From positions 48,841 through 112,840 of the forward strand of contig QHYK01000064.1 of NCBI GenBank assembly GCA_003224085.1: 64,000 nt of DNA, in the 5' to 3' direction. Below are positions 25,330 through 35,055 of this stretch, one piece after another; the stretch's first letter is position 1, and each line of letters opens with the position of its first letter. Below the pieces are notes generated by a model. That model ran no database searches, was not told the DNA's origin, and saw nothing but the letters and a program-made list of their open reading frames with translations. The DNA comes from Acidobacteriota bacterium (lineage in GTDB: Bacteria > Acidobacteriota > Terriglobia > Acidiferrales > UBA7541). The position numbers were made by a program, and so were the translations under genes.

Positions 25330-25855
25330 TAGCGCATAGCAGGGCTACACGTCTGATAGTGACGTTGTCCTGTGGATCGTTTCCGCCCGATGCGACCCGC
25401 TTCCGTGGAAAGGCATTTTAGCCCCGTTGGCCCTTGCCGTGTCACCGGAAACTTGGGTACTCCGCTGCGGGCTGACTCTGCAGCCCGCCTTACAATCGCA
25501 CTGATCTGGCCGACCACGTCGGCGTCGATCCCGTTCCTGCCCACATCGGGTACAGAATCGAGGCCGCAGCTCTTCTTCCACGGAAGGCGCGCCCGCGGCT
25601 CGGGCACAAAGAAGCTCGACGATAATGGCAAGGCTGTGTAGAATGACCACCGTCTATGGCGGCGGTGGTTGCAGGCTTGTCTTTCGGCCAAGAAAAACTG
25701 GGCCTCAATCACCGCCTTCCCTTCCAAAAAGACGGCGATCATGCTACTCAAATTTTCGAATCGTGCGTTGTAGCGGACTCTGGCAGGAGATACGCGATCA
25801 GGAACGGCCTTTGTCCCTGAAGCGGGATGATCTGGGAACTCTTCCTGACTCTGGT
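25330..25855. other. 526-base stretch without a recognisable gene
   Basis: Several overlapping frames are open on both strands, but none shows a family motif, signal peptide or ribosome site. It separates the muramidase gene from a frameshifted small gene and may be decayed coding sequence. Confidence 0.4.
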
Positions 25856-26265
25856 TCAATCGGCGGCACAATCCGGGGGAAGGTCGGTCACGCGCAAGGG
25901 ACATTCCGGTTTTGCCACGAGGTAATACTTGGCTCCGTGACCGTGCCGCATCTCTGTGTTGTATTGAAAATCCCTTTGCTCCCCATTTTAGCAAAGTCCT
26001 TTAGATATCTTTCGGCTCCTTGCCGTTGCCATCCACCGGCGTCGGCTTCGGCTCCGTCACGAACAGAATAACCACCGCTATCGCTGGCCTCCTCAAAGAA
26101 ATATCGGGCTAGACGTTGGCGCTCGGCGGCCTCTTTATCATGCTTCACTGCCTTGGGGAGTGCACGCAACCCAGCGGTCGTAAAGTGGCCTATATTGCCT
26201 TCATCGTCGAAGGCGTACCAATCCCAATCTCGAGTAAATTCCTCGTCTTTTGCGATTTCCACCAT
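25856..26265 (-). pseudogene. small gene of unknown function with a frameshift
   Basis: Starts at ATG 26265 after GAGG. The first about 98 codons read EFTRDWDWYAFDDEGNIGHF, ALPKAVKHDKEAAERQRLARYFFEEA and GGWQRQGAERYLKDFAKMGSKG. At the four-base homopolymer 25967-25970 the frame must shift by one base to continue as FQYNTEMRHGHGAKYYLVAKPE and end at TGA 25856-25858. Without the shift the reading ends in unrelated residues. The protein is acidic and soluble; the size and the place beside muramidase and hydrolase genes are compatible with an immunity protein, but no family is recognised. Confidence 0.6.
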
Positions 26266-26360
26266 CGGCCTCGTGACCCCTTTGATTCTATCAGCCAGGA
26301 AATATCTTTTCGCAGTTAGCGCAATTGGCCACTGCCTGGTAAACAGCGTTCTCCTAGACT

Positions 26361-26459
26361 TGAAATCCGTCGCGGAATCGGGCCGGCCACTTCTACGAGT
26401 ACGCGACTATACGTGCAGGTGACCACTGGAAAATTCGGTCCAAGGATGACCTCCGAGTG
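26361..26459. repeat. ~100-bp direct repeat, right copy
   Basis: Same orientation as 18969-19068 and about 90% identical with one single-base indel. It lies 305 bases before the second ADOP permease. The 7.4 kb between the copies holds the PadR-ADOP unit and the hydrolase group. Confidence 0.85.
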
Positions 26460-26478
26460 GCCACCCGGAAGGTGGCCA
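26458..26478. other. 8-bp stem-loop at the end of the right repeat
   Basis: TGGCCACC (26458-26465), loop CGGAA, GGTGGCCA (26471-26478). No T-run follows. The rest of 26479-26764 holds a weak TTGACA at 26685 but no recognisable gene. Confidence 0.5.
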
Positions 26479-26764
26479 GACCAGTCAACACAAGGGCGTT
26501 AGGCGGCATCCAGTTGATGCCGACCCGATCCCTCACCTGCTCGCGCGACGCCGCCGCCAAGCAACTTTCCGATTACGCCGTCCAATTGCTCGCCGAGCTG
26601 CTTGCGATTAAAGTGTTCGATTACGGACGCGCCATTCCAGAATCGGACGAAGGAGCGTCAGGTCGGGTCGTTGTAAGCTGAGGATTGACATACAGATCGG
26701 GGTACAAAGATCAAGGGCAGAAACGTGCTCGGGTGTCCCTCGTAGGCCAACGGGAGGAAGCGGT

Positions 26765-29251
26765 ATGACTACGCTATGGCAGGATTTGCGTTATGCCGCG
26801 CGCATGCTGCGCAAATCTCCCGGCTTCACCATGGTTGCTGTGCTGACGCTCGCGCTCGGCATCGGCGCCTCTACCGCAATTTTTTCTGTAGTTGACGCTG
26901 TCTTGCTTCGCCCGCTTCCCTATCCCAATCCACAACGAATCGTGACCGTATGGGAAAAGGAAGCAAACGGCCGTCGAGTGCGTTTGGCGGATCCGAACTT
27001 CCAGGATTTTCGTTCGCAGAATCACACGCTCCAGGGTCTCGCTACGTTTTTCACCGCGCCGGATTCAGTCTCTGGCGGCAGCGAGCCTGTGCGCGTGAAC
27101 ATCGCCCTCGTTTCTCAGGATTTTTTCAAGGTGCTGGGCGTGGAGCCGTTTCGAGGCCGTGAATTCTCTGCCGACGAGATGCGCGTTCACGGTACGCCTG
27201 CGATGATCGTTAGTTATGGGTATTGGCAACAGTATCTTGGAGGCGCGTCTGACTTCTCGCGCGTGCATCTGTCCACGGAAGGGCAGACGTATTCCGTCGT
27301 TGGCGTTATGCCGCGGGGTTTCGATTTCGCCGGCGCAAATGTAGCTGTCTGGGTGCCCCGCGAACCCTACGGATGGTCTGACAGCCGCTCGTCTCACAAC
27401 AGCGAAGGCATCGCGCGTCTTCGCGACGGCGTGAGCGTTGAACAGGCTCGCACAGACCTGGACACGATTGCCCGCCGGATTCACGCTGAGTATGGGAAAA
27501 ACGAAATCTCTGATTATTTCCTGAGTGATGCTACGGCAATTCCGCTCGCCGACTTCGTCGTCGAAAATGTCCGCGTGGCTCTGATCGCTCTTTTCGGCGC
27601 GGTCATCCTCTTGTTCCTGGTCGCCTGCGCGAACGTCGCTGGACTGTTGCTTGCGCGCACGTCCGCGCGGCGCAAGGAATTGGCCGTTCGCGCGGCCTTG
27701 GGCGCTGGCCGCGGACGGCTCGTCCAACAGTTGCTGGCGGAATCGCTGGCCTTGGCCCTTGCCGGCGGAGCGCTGGGAACCCTGCTGGGCGCGTGGACGA
27801 CGCAATTGCTTCCTGCGATCCTTCCGGCAAGCTTGCCGCGGCAGCAGAACATCTCCATCAACGGAACCGTCCTTTTGTTTACGCTGGCTGCGACATGGGC
27901 CGTTGTGGTAGGCCTCGGACCGTTTGCTGCCTGGAGTGCCGGCAAAGTAGACCTGGGAGACGCGTTGAGTGCCGGTGCACGCGGTTACAGCAGCCCAAGC
28001 CAGAAAGCTAGGAGTTCGCTGGTGATTGGCGAGATTGCCGCTACGTTAATGTTGCTCGTCAGCGCTGGCCTCTTGGGCAGGAGTTTTCTGCGGTTAATCT
28101 CAGTAACCCCGGGCTTCAGCGGGGAAAATTTGCAGGTCTTGAAGTTCTCGCTGCCTCAGCCGCCAGACGACCTGACGCCTCAGCAGAGACAGGCGGAAGT
28201 CGCGCGGCAGACTCAATTCCTCGACAGCGCGCTGGAGCGAGTGCGAGCGATTCCCGGAGTCGAATCGGCCGGAGTAGCAGGAGCGCTCCCCGTAGCGGAC
28301 GCCGACGGGTTTAATGATGGAATATTCTTGATTCTCAACGGCCATCCGGCGCCTACGAACTTTGATCAGCGCTTACGCATGGCCCAGAATACGAAGCAGA
28401 CTGGGGAAGCCGATCGCGCTGTCGCGAGCGCGGGATTTTTCCGCACGACAGGAATTCCGCTGATCCAGGGGCGAATGTTCGACGCGCAGGATGGACCCGA
28501 CGCTCCCAACGTTGCACTGATTAGCCAAAACCTGGCCCGCGAGAAGTGGCCAAATCAAAATCCTGTTGGCCAGGTCATCGACTTCAGCAACATGGACGGT
28601 ATCCTGAAACCGCTCACGATTATCGGAGTTGTCGGTGACGTTCGCGCGGAAGGATTGGATAAGCCGATGTCTCCGATGGTTTATGTAGATTATCGCCAGC
28701 GCGGGATGGGCAACGGTTCGCCGGCGATTGTTCTGCGCACAGCATTACCGAGCAGCGCTATCGTCCCTCCGGCGCGAGCGATTTTTCACGAGCTCGATCC
28801 GAATATCCCGGTGGAATTCTCCACTTTCGAGGAAGCCCTTGGCGGCTTGACGGCCCAGAAACGCTTCCTGTTCCTTCTTGCCGGGGTGTTTGCGGCGGTC
28901 GCATTGACGCTAGCTGCTGTGGGGCTCTACGGCCTTCTTTCATACTCCGTGGCTCGCCGAACGCAGGAGATCGGCGTTCGCGTGGCGCTGGGTGCACAAC
29001 GCCGTGACGTTCTGCGCTTGGTCCTAGGGGAAGGTGTGCGCCTCGCCGTTCTCGGCGTTGCCATCGGTATTGTCGCGTCGCTTGCGGTTGCGCGCCTGAT
29101 GTCGTCTCTGCTGTTTGGGATCAAGGCCACTGACCCGTTGACATTTGTCGCGGTGGCCGCGCTTCTTTCTGTTGTCGCGCTCTTCGCATCGTACGTTCCC
29201 GCGCGCCGCGCGATGCGCGTCGATCCGATGGTGGCCCTGAGATATGAGTAG
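26765..29251 (+). CDS. ADOP-type FtsX permease (MacB-like orphan permease)
   Basis: 828 residues in the duplicated layout: [23 protein letters not shown]1 (about 22-45), first MacB-like periplasmic core, TM2-TM4 (about 270-400, with [19 protein letters not shown]), TM5 (about 420-440), second periplasmic core, TM6-TM8 and the ending [17 protein letters not shown]. Unlike the copy at 19606 it lacks the helical prefix and a PadR gene. GGAGG lies seven bases before the ATG. Acidobacterial genomes carry dozens of these without an ATPase gene beside them; substrate unknown. Confidence 0.93.
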   Translation: MTTLWQDLRYAARMLRKSPGFTMVAVLTLALGIGASTAIFSVVDAVLLRPLPYPNPQRIVTVWEKEANGRRVRLADPNFQDFRSQNHTLQGLATFFTAPDSVSGGSEPVRVNIALVSQDFFKVLGVEPFRGREFSADEMRVHGTPAMIVSYGYWQQYLGGASDFSRVHLSTEGQTYSVVGVMPRGFDFAGANVAVWVPREPYGWSDSRSSHNSEGIARLRDGVSVEQARTDLDTIARRIHAEYGKNEISDYFLSDATAIPLADFVVENVRVALIALFGAVILLFLVACANVAGLLLARTSARRKELAVRAALGAGRGRLVQQLLAESLALALAGGALGTLLGAWTTQLLPAILPASLPRQQNISINGTVLLFTLAATWAVVVGLGPFAAWSAGKVDLGDALSAGARGYSSPSQKARSSLVIGEIAATLMLLVSAGLLGRSFLRLISVTPGFSGENLQVLKFSLPQPPDDLTPQQRQAEVARQTQFLDSALERVRAIPGVESAGVAGALPVADADGFNDGIFLILNGHPAPTNFDQRLRMAQNTKQTGEADRAVASAGFFRTTGIPLIQGRMFDAQDGPDAPNVALISQNLAREKWPNQNPVGQVIDFSNMDGILKPLTIIGVVGDVRAEGLDKPMSPMVYVDYRQRGMGNGSPAIVLRTALPSSAIVPPARAIFHELDPNIPVEFSTFEEALGGLTAQKRFLFLLAGVFAAVALTLAAVGLYGLLSYSVARRTQEIGVRVALGAQRRDVLRLVLGEGVRLAVLGVAIGIVASLAVARLMSSLLFGIKATDPLTFVAVAALLSVVALFASYVPARRAMRVDPMVALRYE

Positions 29252-29874
29252 TCTACCAGGCCGTTGCCTGGATTCCGATTCGAAGACGACCAATTGGGCG
29301 ATCGCGTCGCGCGACCGGACATTTGCAATGAATGGCGTACCATTCCGCCGCCTCGTGTGAGACCGCACCAACAGCTTGCGCTGTCGTCATCTGCCTTGCC
29401 TCATGAGCCGATTAGTCAAGTTCTCTCGTGTGAAGCACCATAAAGGGAAGTCAGCCCGCTTTCGCGTTCGGTGATGTTGTCGATGTGGCTGACGCAACCG
29501 ATATCCGCTCCATTACAGAGCGGCATTAGCTTTCTCCCTCATCTGTTGTCCGCACCGCCATGTGTGCATCTTGCGATGCACTTTCCCCTTGCGGGGAGCG
29601 ATGTTCTGATTTGCTTCGGTTCAAGGGATGACCGCAATTGCGATGACCGGTTTAGTTCGAGGTAAACCGAAGCGATCAACGTCCGTTGCGGTCCCCTTCT
29701 CCCGCGTGCTCGTTTATGAAGGCGCTCAGCCCGAGAACGTCGTAGAGATATTCGTTAGTCCATCCCCGCCATCCGACACTCGCCTTTTTACGTTCACCAC
29801 CGCGGCCTTTGGACCGAAGCAGCTTAGGGCAGTTTGAAGCCTCCTCCTACAAGGCGGCTCCGAAGGGTCCTCCT
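29252..29874. other. 623-base intergenic stretch with three small hairpins
   Basis: After the permease stop is CCAGGC-CGTT-GCCTGG (29256-29271). At 29565-29596 two hairpins with the same TTGC loop follow each other (TGCATC-TTGC-GATGCA and CCCC-TTGC-GGGG). No T-run follows any of them, and no gene was recognised. Confidence 0.5.
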
Positions 29875-30000
29875 TCATCTTTCGTACAGCACGACGATTT
29901 CTCGTCTACCTGACACAACCGCAGCTAGATATTCGTTTCGCAACAGGAGTCCTTGATCGACTGTTCCGGTGACATAGGCGAGCAGCCGCGCCCAAAGCAT
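29875..30000 (-). pseudogene. N-terminal remnant of an integrase-core (IS481/IS3-like) transposase
   Basis: The 41 codons from ATG 30000 begin MLWARLLAYVTGTVDQGLLL then RNEYLAA, which is how a group of acidobacterial integrase-core transposases begins (as recalled, ...TVDQELLLRNEYLAAENRIL). After NEYLAA the sequence departs and stops within 15 codons. The frame is also open upstream to 30270, with no similarity. It is therefore a scrap of an insertion sequence, not an active element. Confidence 0.55.
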
Positions 30001-30166
30001 TCCAGAGCCTCCCCAAACTTGATCGTCGAACTCGAATTGTACATGCTCTTGACGTTTCAGAAACCAGCTGTGCGAGGAAATCGCGAGCCCGGCAAAACAA
30101 GCCTTTTCAATGCGTTTGAGATTTTTGACCATACCACGACTCGCAAACGACATATTTGCTTCGACA

Positions 30167-30451
30167 TTAAGGGTTATTAAGGGGCATAATCTCTTGTTGG
30201 ACGCTCGCCACTCCGTTCGCGGTGAACAGTACCTTTTCCCCTGGCGCCAAAACCCGAATCTCGTAATCACCCTCGCTGCTGCCCAGCGGAAGATAAATCT
30301 TCACGTGGGAAACAGTGCGCCCAACATTCTGCAACGTGACATTGGTTGCCCGGAAACCGAACGTGTTGGTGTAGACGGCCGAGAAGTCGCCACCGGGGGC
30401 CACTGGGCAAGCCGGACGTTTTATGGCGCGCTCGGTCACTGCGATGTCCAT
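30167..30451 (-). CDS. small protein of unknown function downstream of the SagB-like gene
   Basis: 94 residues from an ATG with GAGAGG nine bases upstream. The C-terminal two thirds is β-rich (ATNVTLQNVGRTVSHVKIYL, GDYEIRVLAPGEKVLF). No transmembrane segment and no known family. It lies 103 bases after the SagB-like gene on the same strand, so it could be co-transcribed. It has only one Cys and few Ser/Thr/Cys at the C-terminus, so it does not look like an azole-peptide precursor. Confidence 0.5.
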   Translation of the reverse strand: MDIAVTERAIKRPACPVAPGGDFSAVYTNTFGFRATNVTLQNVGRTVSHVKIYLPLGSSEGDYEIRVLAPGEKVLFTANGVASVQQEIMPLNNP

Positions 30452-30554
30452 CAACAAACGCCTCTCGGGCCTTCACCATTCCCGATAGTTCCCTGACCTG
30501 ATGTGATTGTAGTCCTTGAAAAAGTCTATCTCCCATATTTTCTTTCCCACGCGT

Positions 30555-32093
30555 CTAGAGCACTGATTTGGCGTTTTCGCCTACCGCTACCAACATAATC
30601 ACGCTCTTGCCGTGAGCGTGAGGAGAAAAGAACCGAATCACGTCATCATCGTAAAACGTTAAACCCGTGGCGCTCAAGCGTTGAGCGTAAGCGGCAAGAT
30701 ATACCTTGCCGCTCAAGATGCCGGCTTCGAGCTGCACCGCGCGGTAGCCGCGATTGCCGAAGCGCCCCAAAATGACTTGTAAGTCTGCAAGGAAGAAGAT
30801 GTCCGCGGCGGCTTCGGCGGGCAAGTCCTGGTCCAGACCCAGGTGACCAGCCTGAGTGCGAAAGTTTCCTGCTTTCAGGCGTTCGAGCATCTGCCGGTCA
30901 CGGTGGAATACGTAGGCTCCGGCATCGAGACCTTCGACTGCGTTCACAATTAAGTAGACCTCGTTCAGCTGCGTCCCTTCGGGATGCAGGAAGTCCGCCG
31001 GTATACCGCGGGTAGCTCGATCCAAGATGGTAGAGAGCTGGAGCAGCCCGATCGGCACTTCGGCAAACTTGCGTGCGGAGCCCCGCCGAAGGATGACCTG
31101 TTCGATCGGATCACGAGGCATTTCTGCATCCGAATAAGGGTGGAGCTGAACGGTCGGTCCCGTTTGCGCCGGTAGTCTTGCGAACGGAGCATTACCACGC
31201 CAAGTCCCAACCTCCTCAGCCGATCGGAGCGAGGAGGCAGCGTGAATTTCGCGCATGGCTGGATAGACAATCTCGTTTCGAGAGAGCGGAACGGTTTCCA
31301 AATGGAGAATGGAGGGCTTGGAAAGAAATTGCTGCGGCAATGCTGCGACATGGCCTAGGGCTACGAGAGAATAGGCGACCTCGCGCTCGGGATCGACATC
31401 AACCAATCCGTTCACCTCTGCGTCCAGGAATCCGCAGATCACCTTGGCAGGCATTCCAAGAGCCGTGGCGACCGCCAGCAAATTGGCTAGAAGAGTGCCA
31501 TTATCCCAGCCAAAGTGGCGATACGTACGAGCCTGATACTTCCACGCATTGCGCCAGTAGGTGCACGTACAAATGATGGTAAGCGGGGCATGGACAATTG
31601 CTGTTTCACCACCAGTGGCTTCACTCAGCACACTGCGATAGTCTCCCGCCCTCAGTCTGCGTAGGGCAAACTCGGCGGGCGCAAAGTGGTACACACCTGC
31701 TTCCAAATCGACAAGGTTTGCACAAACAACGTAGACCTCGACTTCGTAGAGCGCTCCGGTGCAGGCTGCGGCGCGAAAATAAATATCGCCGCCAGGATGC
31801 TTTCGATGTCGAGTGATTCCGGCGGTTAGATACAGCAATTGGGCCAGCGCCTCCAAGTCGGGTACGGCACTGGCCACCGGGTGGATGCTCTCCGCGATCG
31901 CGGAGAGGGCAGCGACGCCAGTTTGGCGTACCTCTCGGGGCAACCGCAACGGTTCTAGAGTGGTGTAAGCCTTGAATGGCAAGGGTTGATTGTCCCAATC
32001 CAAGGTATGCAGATTGTTATGGACGCTGGCGTAGGAATGCTTGGAAGCGTTGTGGTACCTCCAAGCAGCTTCAACATTGCTGTTGACGGTCAT
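30555..32093 (-). CDS. SagB/ThcOx-type dehydrogenase with two nitroreductase domains
   Basis: 512 residues in two flavin nitroreductase-like halves. The first (about 60-270) has GITRHRKHPGGDIYFRAAACTGALYEVEVY, the SagB signature with RxxxSxGALYP-like form, and AWKYQARTYRHFGWDNGTLL. The second (about 325-510) opens PIEQVILRRGSARKFAEVPI and includes RGYRAVQLEAGILSGKVYLA. SagB enzymes oxidise azolines to azoles in peptide natural products; stand-alone tandem forms like this are common and their substrates unknown. No cyclodehydratase (YcaO) gene is seen nearby. Confidence 0.88.
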   Translation of the reverse strand: MTVNSNVEAAWRYHNASKHSYASVHNNLHTLDWDNQPLPFKAYTTLEPLRLPREVRQTGVAALSAIAESIHPVASAVPDLEALAQLLYLTAGITRHRKHPGGDIYFRAAACTGALYEVEVYVVCANLVDLEAGVYHFAPAEFALRRLRAGDYRSVLSEATGGETAIVHAPLTIICTCTYWRNAWKYQARTYRHFGWDNGTLLANLLAVATALGMPAKVICGFLDAEVNGLVDVDPEREVAYSLVALGHVAALPQQFLSKPSILHLETVPLSRNEIVYPAMREIHAASSLRSAEEVGTWRGNAPFARLPAQTGPTVQLHPYSDAEMPRDPIEQVILRRGSARKFAEVPIGLLQLSTILDRATRGIPADFLHPEGTQLNEVYLIVNAVEGLDAGAYVFHRDRQMLERLKAGNFRTQAGHLGLDQDLPAEAAADIFFLADLQVILGRFGNRGYRAVQLEAGILSGKVYLAAYAQRLSATGLTFYDDDVIRFFSPHAHGKSVIMLVAVGENAKSVL

Positions 32094-32711
32094 TGGTGAG
32101 AAGGCAGCCTGTCACGAGCATGTTACCGCCATGAAGAGAGAACTGGTCGAAGAACTGTTGATTGTAGGAGGGCTTCCACAGCAATCGAGAAAACTGTCCA
32201 TAAAATTAGGTTCTGGGAAGTTGAGGCCGCAACCACCAGTTCACTTGGACGCGCTTACCGAACACGTCAGTGCTACAACGATTCTGTCCGGTAAGCCGGT
32301 TAGCAGATGTGGAGGGTGGGTTTTACCTCTTGGAATCTCAAGCAGTATCGATTCCGGGATTTTCACCACCAGCCAATTTACCGCGTGGGCAGAGAAGATC
32401 CTGCATCGAGTTCACAGGTTGAAACCGCTGGAGGGCTAAAGCTACTTTTCTAAAAAATCATCGACTGCTGCAAAAATTCTGGGAGAGAACCTCGATTTTC
32501 TTGCAAATTTGCATGAAAACAGAGAACTTGACGCCGGATTTAGGTGGCAATGGTGTCGGCATTTTGAACCAGGCATGCGGATTAGGTTTGTCTATAGGCG
32601 CGGGTCTGATCGGGCTTGATGTTCTGGTTGAAGGCCCGCGGGGGAACTTTTGGCGGTTTCGTTCGTCTTCTCCTGAGGAATCCGGCAAATCTCAAAGTCG
32701 AGGTGTGGAAA
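32094..32711. other. 618-base gap between divergent genes
   Basis: A plus-strand frame (32131-32439) is open but has no ribosome site or family match and is not called. TGCAAATTTGCA (32502-32513) is a 12-bp palindrome that could be an operator. Nothing else is recognised. Confidence 0.4.
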
Positions 32712-34064
32712 ATGCGCAGCATATTGGTCGTGTTGCTCTCTGTGGTAGGAGTCGTGCTGGTGGCGGAGTGGAATATAGCGGCGGCGCAGCGGACGACTGA
32801 CGATACGAGCGGCGGCCTGACGGGTAAGTGGACTGTGAAGGCGGACTTCTATGGGACGCCGCTCTACTTTCACCTGGAGCTCAAAGATGAGGGCGGAAAG
32901 CTGACGGGGAAATTGGGCGGGTACAAGCTGGAGGGAAGGGCCACAGGGAATGCCGTGCATTTTGTGGCGAAAGGCGAGGACGGCGGGACGGAGGAGTGCA
33001 CCGCCACGGTGAAAGATGGAACGATTTCCGGGACAATTGTACGCAAGGATGCCGACGACCCAGAGCATCCCAGCACGCATTTGTTTACGGCGACACTGGC
33101 GCCGGCACGGAGGGGTGGTGCGCCGCAACGGCATGAGTTCACGCCGACGAAGTTCTACCGGCAATTTTCGGCGTTGAACGAGCCTGTGCTGCGAGTTGCG
33201 CCGGGAGACACGATTCATACAACTACGGTGGATGCGGGTGGGACGGATGAAAAAGGAGTGACGCGGGTGCTGGGAGGAAATCCGGAGACTGGGCCGTTTT
33301 TTGTGGAAGGCGCGGAGCCAGGCGACACGCTCGTGGTGCATCTGACGCGGCTGCGCCTGAACCGCGATTGGGCCGGGAGTGACGACGATATTGTTCCGCG
33401 GGGGGTGGATACCGAGTGGGCTGTGAAAATGAAGGACGGAGGGAAAAGTGTGCGGTGGCACTTGGATACGGTGCGCGGCGTCGCGACGGTGGAGAAGCCG
33501 ACCGAGCATTTGAAGAATTATTCTGTGCCGTTGCGACCGATGCTGGGGTGCGTGGCAACGGCGCCGCCACCGGCTGCGGGTGCTCCGGGGACGGGGGATT
33601 CCGGTGGCTACGGCGGGAACATGGACTTCAATGAAGTGATTGAGGGCGCGACGGTCTATTTGCCGGTGAGGACGCCGGGAGCGATGCTGTATCTGGGGGA
33701 CGGCCATGCGGCGCAAGGCGATGGAGAGTTGAACGGGAACGCGCTGGAGACGTCGATGGAGGTGGAGTTCACGGTTGACGTGATTTCAGGCAAAGGCGTG
33801 CCGGGGCCCCGCGTGGAATCGGCCACGCATATCATGGCGGTGGGGCTGGACGGGTCGATCGATGATGCATTTCGCGATGCGACCACGAATATGGCCAATT
33901 GGCTGACAGACAAATATGCGCTGACTCCCTCCGAGGTGGCACAGGTGCTGGGCACGTCGGCGGAGTATAAAGTAAGCGAGGTTGCCGACCGCAACGCAGG
34001 CGTCGTGCTGAAGATTAACAAGGAGCGGTTGCAGGGTCTGCCGACTGCAACTCCGGCGAAGTAA
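32712..34064 (+). CDS. secreted acetamidase/formamidase family protein
   Basis: 450 residues. The start at 32712 gives a signal peptide (RSILVVLLSVVGVVLVAEW, cleavage near AAAQ) and has GAGGTG six bases upstream; a longer frame from 32616 would hide it. An N-terminal β domain of about 110 residues (GKWTVKADFYGTPLYFHLEL) precedes the FmdA/AmdA domain: PGDTIHTTTVDAGG, PGDTLVVHL, then GGYGGNMDFNEVIEGATVYL and the hallmark GAMLYLGDGHAAQGDGE. Family members hydrolyse formamide or acetamide to ammonia and the acid; the exported form with an extra domain is of unknown substrate. Confidence 0.9.
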   Translation: MRSILVVLLSVVGVVLVAEWNIAAAQRTTDDTSGGLTGKWTVKADFYGTPLYFHLELKDEGGKLTGKLGGYKLEGRATGNAVHFVAKGEDGGTEECTATVKDGTISGTIVRKDADDPEHPSTHLFTATLAPARRGGAPQRHEFTPTKFYRQFSALNEPVLRVAPGDTIHTTTVDAGGTDEKGVTRVLGGNPETGPFFVEGAEPGDTLVVHLTRLRLNRDWAGSDDDIVPRGVDTEWAVKMKDGGKSVRWHLDTVRGVATVEKPTEHLKNYSVPLRPMLGCVATAPPPAAGAPGTGDSGGYGGNMDFNEVIEGATVYLPVRTPGAMLYLGDGHAAQGDGELNGNALETSMEVEFTVDVISGKGVPGPRVESATHIMAVGLDGSIDDAFRDATTNMANWLTDKYALTPSEVAQVLGTSAEYKVSEVADRNAGVVLKINKERLQGLPTATPAK

Positions 34065-34152
34065 CACCAGGTCATGGATTTCTACATGGGAGGTTTCTGG
34101 GTCTCCGAGCGCCGACTTGACGGCCGTCTATGAGACGATCTTTCGCCGACAA

Positions 34153-34161
34153 TGATATAAT
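34153..34161 (+). promoter_or_regulatory. extended -10 promoter element with no intact gene downstream
   Basis: TGATATAAT is a consensus extended -10. No -35 at the proper distance. The transcript would begin at about 34168 and at once form the 34174-34197 hairpin, then run into a receptor fragment. Confidence 0.45.
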
Positions 34162-34173
34162 GAATCAGGTGGG

Positions 34174-34197
34174 ACCTGTCGCCTTCAGGCGACAGGT
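34174..34197 (+). other. 10-bp stem-loop at the predicted transcript 5' end
   Basis: ACCTGTCGCC-TTCA-GGCGACAGGT, perfect stem, no T-run after it. Could be a 5' stabilising hairpin, a small RNA start or a repeat-element hairpin. Confidence 0.6.
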
Positions 34198-34336
34198 GAG
34201 CCTCCGTCCGCTTGCGACCCTATTACCGGCACTACGCTGACACTGCTCGTTGTGGCCAGTACCATCATTACCGCATGATCTGAAACGGCAAACTTCTAAA
34301 AATGGAACTTACGCAAACTCATAACTAAATTAAGGC

Positions 34337-34963
34337 GTGGACATCGGGAATTCCAACTACAACAGCGCCGTAGCCATCGCCAGGTATCAGACGCACCATG
34401 GTATCTACTTCGAGGGTTCGTACACCATCGGGAAGTCCATTGACGACGGCTCGTCGTTCTTTGGCTCGACCGGGGAACGCGCCGGGCTTGAAGACCGCAA
34501 CAAACTAGCTGCGGATCGTGGACCATCCTCCTTCGACATTCGGCACCGCGCCGTATTTACCTATGTAGTCGATCTACCGGTCGGCCCTGGTCACAACTCA
34601 AATCCGGATGCCGCTTTCGACAAGACTTATTTCTCGAACTTGACGACTTCTCCCCATCCCGGCCGCTTGGGCACCTCGGGCCGTAACCAGTATTACGGCC
34701 CCGGACTGCAAAACTGGAATTTCTCGACAACCAAGCTCTTTCCCTTGGGTACGGAAAGACTCCACCTGCGCTTTGAGGCGGACTTCTTCAACCTCTTTAA
34801 CCACACTAACTTTTCCAATCCGGTTGGCAGCCAGAGTAGCGGGAACTTTGGCAAAATCACATCGACCTTGGGCAGCGGCACCGCTACCGCAGTGGGCACT
34901 ACCGCGGGCGGCGGCGGCGGGGGACCGCGTATTATCCAGGGCTCCCTGCGCCTGGTGTTCTGA
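34337..34963 (+). pseudogene. C-terminal fragment of an Oar-like TonB-dependent receptor
   Basis: 208 codons matching the last fifth of the large (about 1,100-residue) carboxypeptidase-regulatory/TonB receptors of Acidobacteria: IGNSNYNSAVAIARYQTHHG, EGSYTIGKSIDDGSSF, FDIRHRAVFTYVVDLPVG, LRFEADFFNLFNHTNFSNPVG and the final GSLRLVF, an outer-membrane β-barrel end with terminal Phe. An in-frame TAA lies two codons before the first possible start, and the plug and most of the barrel are absent. The piece has no signal peptide and cannot reach the outer membrane as it stands. Confidence 0.85.
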
Positions 34964-35055
34964 TTCGGAAACCTGCCCGTCTCGGACTCGAACGCTATAT
35001 AAGAGCGGAATTTGAGAAACGCTGAATCCTTTACGGAGATCCGCGCTTATGGCTG

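Noticed and set aside
26457..26681. A 74-codon ORF between the right repeat and the second ADOP gene
   Set aside because: Begins inside the repeat and hairpin, has no ribosome site and is not PadR-like.
32131..32439. A 102-codon plus-strand ORF in the gap before the acetamidase gene
   Set aside because: No ribosome site, no family match and unremarkable composition.
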